Both the position numbers and the translations under genes were made by a program. A stretch of DNA of 9,358 bases, taken from NCBI GenBank assembly GCA_022573095.1, contig JACZUR010000067.1:1-9358 (forward strand). The letters run 5' to 3'. Positions 7,118-9,358 of this stretch are shown here, in pieces; the stretch's first letter is position 1; each line of letters opens with the position of its first letter. The notes beneath the pieces are model-generated. The model was not told the origin of the DNA and did no database searches. It saw only the letters and a list, made by a program, of their open reading frames with translations. This DNA is from Gemmatimonadota bacterium (GTDB taxonomy: Bacteria; Gemmatimonadota; Gemmatimonadetes; Gemmatimonadales; GWC2-71-9).

Positions 7118-7129
7118 ATTATGGCGCTA
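7118..7129. repeat. Direct repeat, right copy (ATTATGGCGCTA)
   Basis: Second copy of the 12-base word at 5829-5840, in the same orientation, 117 bases upstream of the PLP-enzyme start and 89 bases upstream of hsp20. Three bases further on, both copies also share TGT. It could serve either of the divergent genes. Confidence 0.4.
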
Positions 7130-7134
7130 TTTTG

Positions 7135-7150
7135 TGGCATCGTTGGTGCA
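7135..7150 (+). promoter_or_regulatory. Weak candidate sigma54 promoter for hsp20
   Basis: TGGCATCGTTGGTGCA resembles the -24/-12 consensus TGGCACG-N4-TTGCA: GG at 7136-7137 and GC at 7148-7149 are 12 bases apart as required, and eight of the eleven core consensus positions agree. Transcription would begin near 7160 and give a leader of about 60 bases. No activator gene or upstream enhancer site was identified, so chance is quite possible. No CIRCE element was found here. Confidence 0.2.
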
Positions 7151-7218
7151 TTAGTTGGTCGTGGAGCCGGCGATGGTAGCCGGTAACAGGATGATTTAGA
7201 GCTTAAGGAGGTTCAACA

Positions 7219-7671
7219 ATGTCACTGTATCCAGTACTTCGTCGCAGCGGATTCCCATCGGGGCTCGACTTTTGGAGGTTCGGGGATGTGGACCGGGTGT
7301 TCGACCGCATCTTGGGATCTGTCGGTCGTGATAACGGGAGTTGGTTTCCCGCTGTCGACGTGAAAGAAACGTCGGACGAGATAACGTTCCACGCTGAGCT
7401 TCCCGGTCTCAAGGCCGAGGATGTGAAGGTGCAGTTAGAGGGCGACGTCCTGACGATTAGCGGTGAGAAGCGCGCTCAGACCGAGAGCGAAGGTGACTAT
7501 CGCATCGTTGAGCGGCGCTACGGGAAGTTTGTCCGCAGCTTCACACTGCCCGAGTCGGCCGACGCCGAGAAGATCGGCGCGGAGTACAGCGACGGGGTGT
7601 TGACTGTAACGCTCGCGAAGCTGGCCAAGTCCAAGCCGCGGAACGTGGATGTGAAAGTGAAGGCTAAGTAA
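7219..7671 (+). CDS. hsp20: Small heat-shock protein (Hsp20/alpha-crystallin family)
   Basis: A 150-residue ATP-independent holdase that binds unfolding proteins in the cytosol and forms oligomers. The N-terminal arm (about 1-42) contains the FWRFGDVDRVFDRILG helix. The alpha-crystallin domain spans about 43-134: WFPAVDVKE, FHAELPGLKAEDVKV, GDVLTISGEK, RRYGKFVRSFTLPESAD and the hallmark YSDGVLTVTLAK. The hallmark usually reads LPK, so alanine replaces proline here. After it, NVDVKV takes the place of the C-terminal I-x-I docking motif. AAGGAGG at 7205-7211, seven bases before the ATG, is one of the strongest ribosome binding sites in the window, which suggests high expression. The gene stands alone and is closed by a terminator at 7696-7726. 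A short stem (7167-7171 with 7179-7183) lies in the leader, without pairing to the ribosome binding site. Confidence 0.95.
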   Translation: MSLYPVLRRSGFPSGLDFWRFGDVDRVFDRILGSVGRDNGSWFPAVDVKETSDEITFHAELPGLKAEDVKVQLEGDVLTISGEKRAQTESEGDYRIVERRYGKFVRSFTLPESADAEKIGAEYSDGVLTVTLAKLAKSKPRNVDVKVKAK

Positions 7672-7695
7672 CTACAGCCGGATGGCTGAAGAGAG

Positions 7696-7726
7696 CCCGG
7701 CCGCTGAGAGGTGGCCGGGTTTTTTT
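7696..7726 (+). terminator. Intrinsic terminator of hsp20
   Basis: CCCGGCC (7696-7702) and GGCCGGG (7713-7719) form a perfect seven-base G+C stem with a ten-base loop, followed directly by seven T (7720-7726). It starts 24 bases after the hsp20 stop. On the opposite strand the stem is not followed by a T run, so it works for plus-strand transcription only. Confidence 0.92.
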
Positions 7727-7854
7727 GTGCGTTTGCGAGGGGCTTTCGTCGCGCTCAGCGGCGCACGCCGTAGCCGATTTTTCAGCCATGGAAAGAACAG
7801 GAAGTGGCGTTCCTCGAAGCGGCCAGGAATGTTGACCGATCTACGTTGGACGGG

Positions 7855-9358
7855 TCACGCCACCTCATCGGCGGGAAGAGCGCTATCAACCGAGTGGCCT
7901 ACCATCGGTTCGGGCCTCAATGTGCCTCGGAGGACCGGGGCCGTCTCGGTCCGGTGCAGGACGAGGCGGTCAGCGGGTGCGGTCACGGTGGGTAGTGTGA
8001 GATTGTTCGGCGATCCCGCGAGCGTGGGACTCAGCCGCCAGCCCCGCAGCATGATGCCTGCGACAGCGGCGTGGGAGAGCACCGCGACCAGAATCAGGGC
8101 TTGGAAGGGGAATCCGACCAATGCCCCTGCCGAGATCACGAGCAAACGCAGATCGCGGTGTTTCATCCGGTCGAGCAAGTCATGGGGATAGGCCAGAGTG
8201 TGCCGCTGGGCGAATTCCTTGGTCACATAGCTGGCGAGAATGAACCCGGTTGCCGCAACGATACCCACGGTCAAGGGGAGAACACCGGGGGCATGCCTTG
8301 CGTACGCGGTGACGATTGCCAGAGTGATGGCCAGATCGGCATAGCGATCGAGCATCGTGTCCAACCACGCGCCCCGCGGCGTCGCGATCCCCTTCAGTCG
8401 TGCGACCTCGCCGTCACAGCCGTCGATGACCGACGCAGCATGTATCAGCAGGCCACCGAGGGCGGCGACTACGTAACCTCCGGCGGCAAGCAGCCCCGCA
8501 CCGATCAGGCTTATGAGGAAGGAAGCCACCGTGATCTGGTTGGGCGTAACACCGGTTTGTACGAGGTACTTGGACAGGCGAGTGGAGAGCGGACGATTGA
8601 TCCACTGAGAAACGAAGCCGTCCTGACCGCCCTTGTTCAGAGAGGAGAGTAGTTGCCGCTCCGCTTCGACGAGCGTCTCGGGTGTGTCGACATCCAGCCA
8701 GCGGCACCCAGTGACGTCGATCGGCCGTACCACACCACGAGACGCCAACTCCGCGATTGCGTCTGACAGTTGGTGTCGGCCACCCAGGCTGACTTTCTCA
8801 ATTGCCAGGAAGATCTCCGGTGCGCACAAGAACGCCCCGGTGTCTATGCTGTCCCACTCGGCCAGGCCCTTGCCGATCTCCACAACTCGGCCGCTGAGGC
8901 AACGGACTCTGGTAGCGTCGTTCAGGTCGAAGACTCGGTGATGATTACGATCGACCGCCAGGCACACCTCACCACTGGCGGGAGGATCGGCCAGCAGCTT
9001 TTTCAATATCTCCGGATCGACTAAGTGATCGGCCATCAGGAGGAAGAACGGCTGGACTCGGAGATGGCTGGCTGCGGCACCGGTGCTGGCACCGTTGCCC
9101 TTTGACCAGTTGTGAGCATTGGCACAGGATACCTCGAGGCCGAGCCGGTCACACAGTTGGTGGACGTGACTGCTGACCTGCTCCTCTTCGTGCCCGACCA
9201 CCACAACAAACTGTCGCACCCCGACAGTGGCACAGGCGCGAATGGCTCTCTCGATCAGGGACTGGCCCAACAACTGGGTCAGAGGTTTGGGCACCTCCGA
9301 GTCCATGCGCATGCCCTGGCCGGCTGCCAAGATGACGGCAGGCGGGGGTTGGGTAGAG
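7855..9358 (-). CDS. Bifunctional IPCT/DIPP synthase-like enzyme, 5' end outside window
   Basis: The frame stays open to the right edge, giving 500 visible residues. The PAVILAAGQGMRM nucleotide-binding loop begins only about six residues from the edge, so the true start lies outside; the TTG at 9330 falls inside this loop and is not the start. Residues about 6-240 are a sugar-phosphate-type nucleotidyltransferase: PKPL, NWSKGNG, MADH, DLNDATRVR, IDTGAFL, WLDVDTPE. Residues about 250-437 are a membrane CDP-alcohol phosphotransferase with the complete motif: D312, D315-G316, A319-R320, G329, D333, D337. Order and linker (GGQDGF, then INRPLSTRLS) match the archaeal fusion that makes CDP-inositol and condenses it with inositol-1-phosphate to phosphorylated di-myo-inositol phosphate, a thermoprotective solute. 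A 63-residue hydrophilic C-terminal tail is extra. Product identity is inferred; other inositol phosphodiesters are possible. Confidence 0.85.
   Translation of the reverse strand, partial: STQPPPAVILAAGQGMRMDSEVPKPLTQLLGQSLIERAIRACATVGVRQFVVVVGHEEEQVSSHVHQLCDRLGLEVSCANAHNWSKGNGASTGAAASHLRVQPFFLLMADHLVDPEILKKLLADPPASGEVCLAVDRNHHRVFDLNDATRVRCLSGRVVEIGKGLAEWDSIDTGAFLCAPEIFLAIEKVSLGGRHQLSDAIAELASRGVVRPIDVTGCRWLDVDTPETLVEAERQLLSSLNKGGQDGFVSQWINRPLSTRLSKYLVQTGVTPNQITVASFLISLIGAGLLAAGGYVVAALGGLLIHAASVIDGCDGEVARLKGIATPRGAWLDTMLDRYADLAITLAIVTAYARHAPGVLPLTVGIVAATGFILASYVTKEFAQRHTLAYPHDLLDRMKHRDLRLLVISAGALVGFPFQALILVAVLSHAAVAGIMLRGWRLSPTLAGSPNNLTLPTVTAPADRLVLHRTETAPVLRGTLRPEPMVGHSVDSALPADEVA

Noticed and set aside
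5829..7129. The 12-base repeats as the ends of a transposon or an integron cassette
   Set aside because: There is no transposase, no longer terminal inverted repeat and no target-site duplication. The enclosed gene is a normal chromosomal enzyme, and the repeats are direct and short.
7682..8191. Open plus-strand frame of 169 codons after hsp20
   Set aside because: It begins inside the terminator region of hsp20 and then runs antisense to the fusion enzyme. Its arginine- and serine-rich translation is typical of a shadow frame.
8071..8652. Open plus-strand frame of 193 codons
   Set aside because: It is antisense to the phosphotransferase half of the fusion enzyme, whose catalytic motif is intact. 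Its translation has no recognisable feature.
9328..9330. TTG as the start of the fusion enzyme
   Set aside because: It sits inside the conserved nucleotide-binding loop, and the frame remains open with conserved-looking residues (PAVI) upstream to the window edge.

Overview
The window carries eleven protein-coding genes and no RNA gene, insertion sequence or CRISPR array. The organism is a Gram-negative-type bacterium of moderately high G+C. It encodes a lipoprotein murein transglycosylase with LysM repeats and a second, membrane-anchored transglycosylase. The long delta-prime clamp-loader protein and the group of small unrecognised genes fit a Gemmatimonadota-like lineage, but that placement is inference from pattern memory and is weak.

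Layout from left to right. Positions 1-588 (minus) hold the N-terminal part of an SPFH/prohibitin-type membrane protein that runs off the left edge. A divergent spacer (589-823) contains a good sigma70-type promoter (759-787) for a plus-strand operon. That operon has two small unrecognised proteins (824-1066, 1084-1335), a protein with a LeuA-regulatory-domain-like pattern (1396-1821) and an MltD-like lytic transglycosylase (1838-3475). A minus-strand operon converges on it: holB (DNA polymerase III delta-prime), moaC (molybdenum cofactor synthesis) and an Slt-type lytic transglycosylase, read from about 5714 down to 3447. The two transglycosylase genes overlap tail to tail by 29 bases.

Positions 5907-7001 (minus) encode a PLP enzyme of the D-serine dehydratase/D-threonine aldolase family. 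The spacers on both sides of it share a 12-base direct repeat, and one also has a 13-base palindrome. Positions 7219-7671 (plus) encode a small heat-shock protein with a strong ribosome binding site and a clean intrinsic terminator. From the right edge back to 7855 (minus) lies a large fused enzyme, a sugar-phosphate-type nucleotidyltransferase joined to a CDP-alcohol phosphotransferase. It matches the bifunctional inositol-phosphate cytidylyltransferase/di-myo-inositol-phosphate-phosphate synthase (IPCT/DIPPS) of thermophiles, and its true start lies outside the window.

Themes: cell-wall remodelling (two transglycosylases), replication and cofactor housekeeping (holB-moaC), and stress protection (Hsp20 next to a likely compatible-solute enzyme). 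The least explained part is the 824-1821 gene trio upstream of the transglycosylase.
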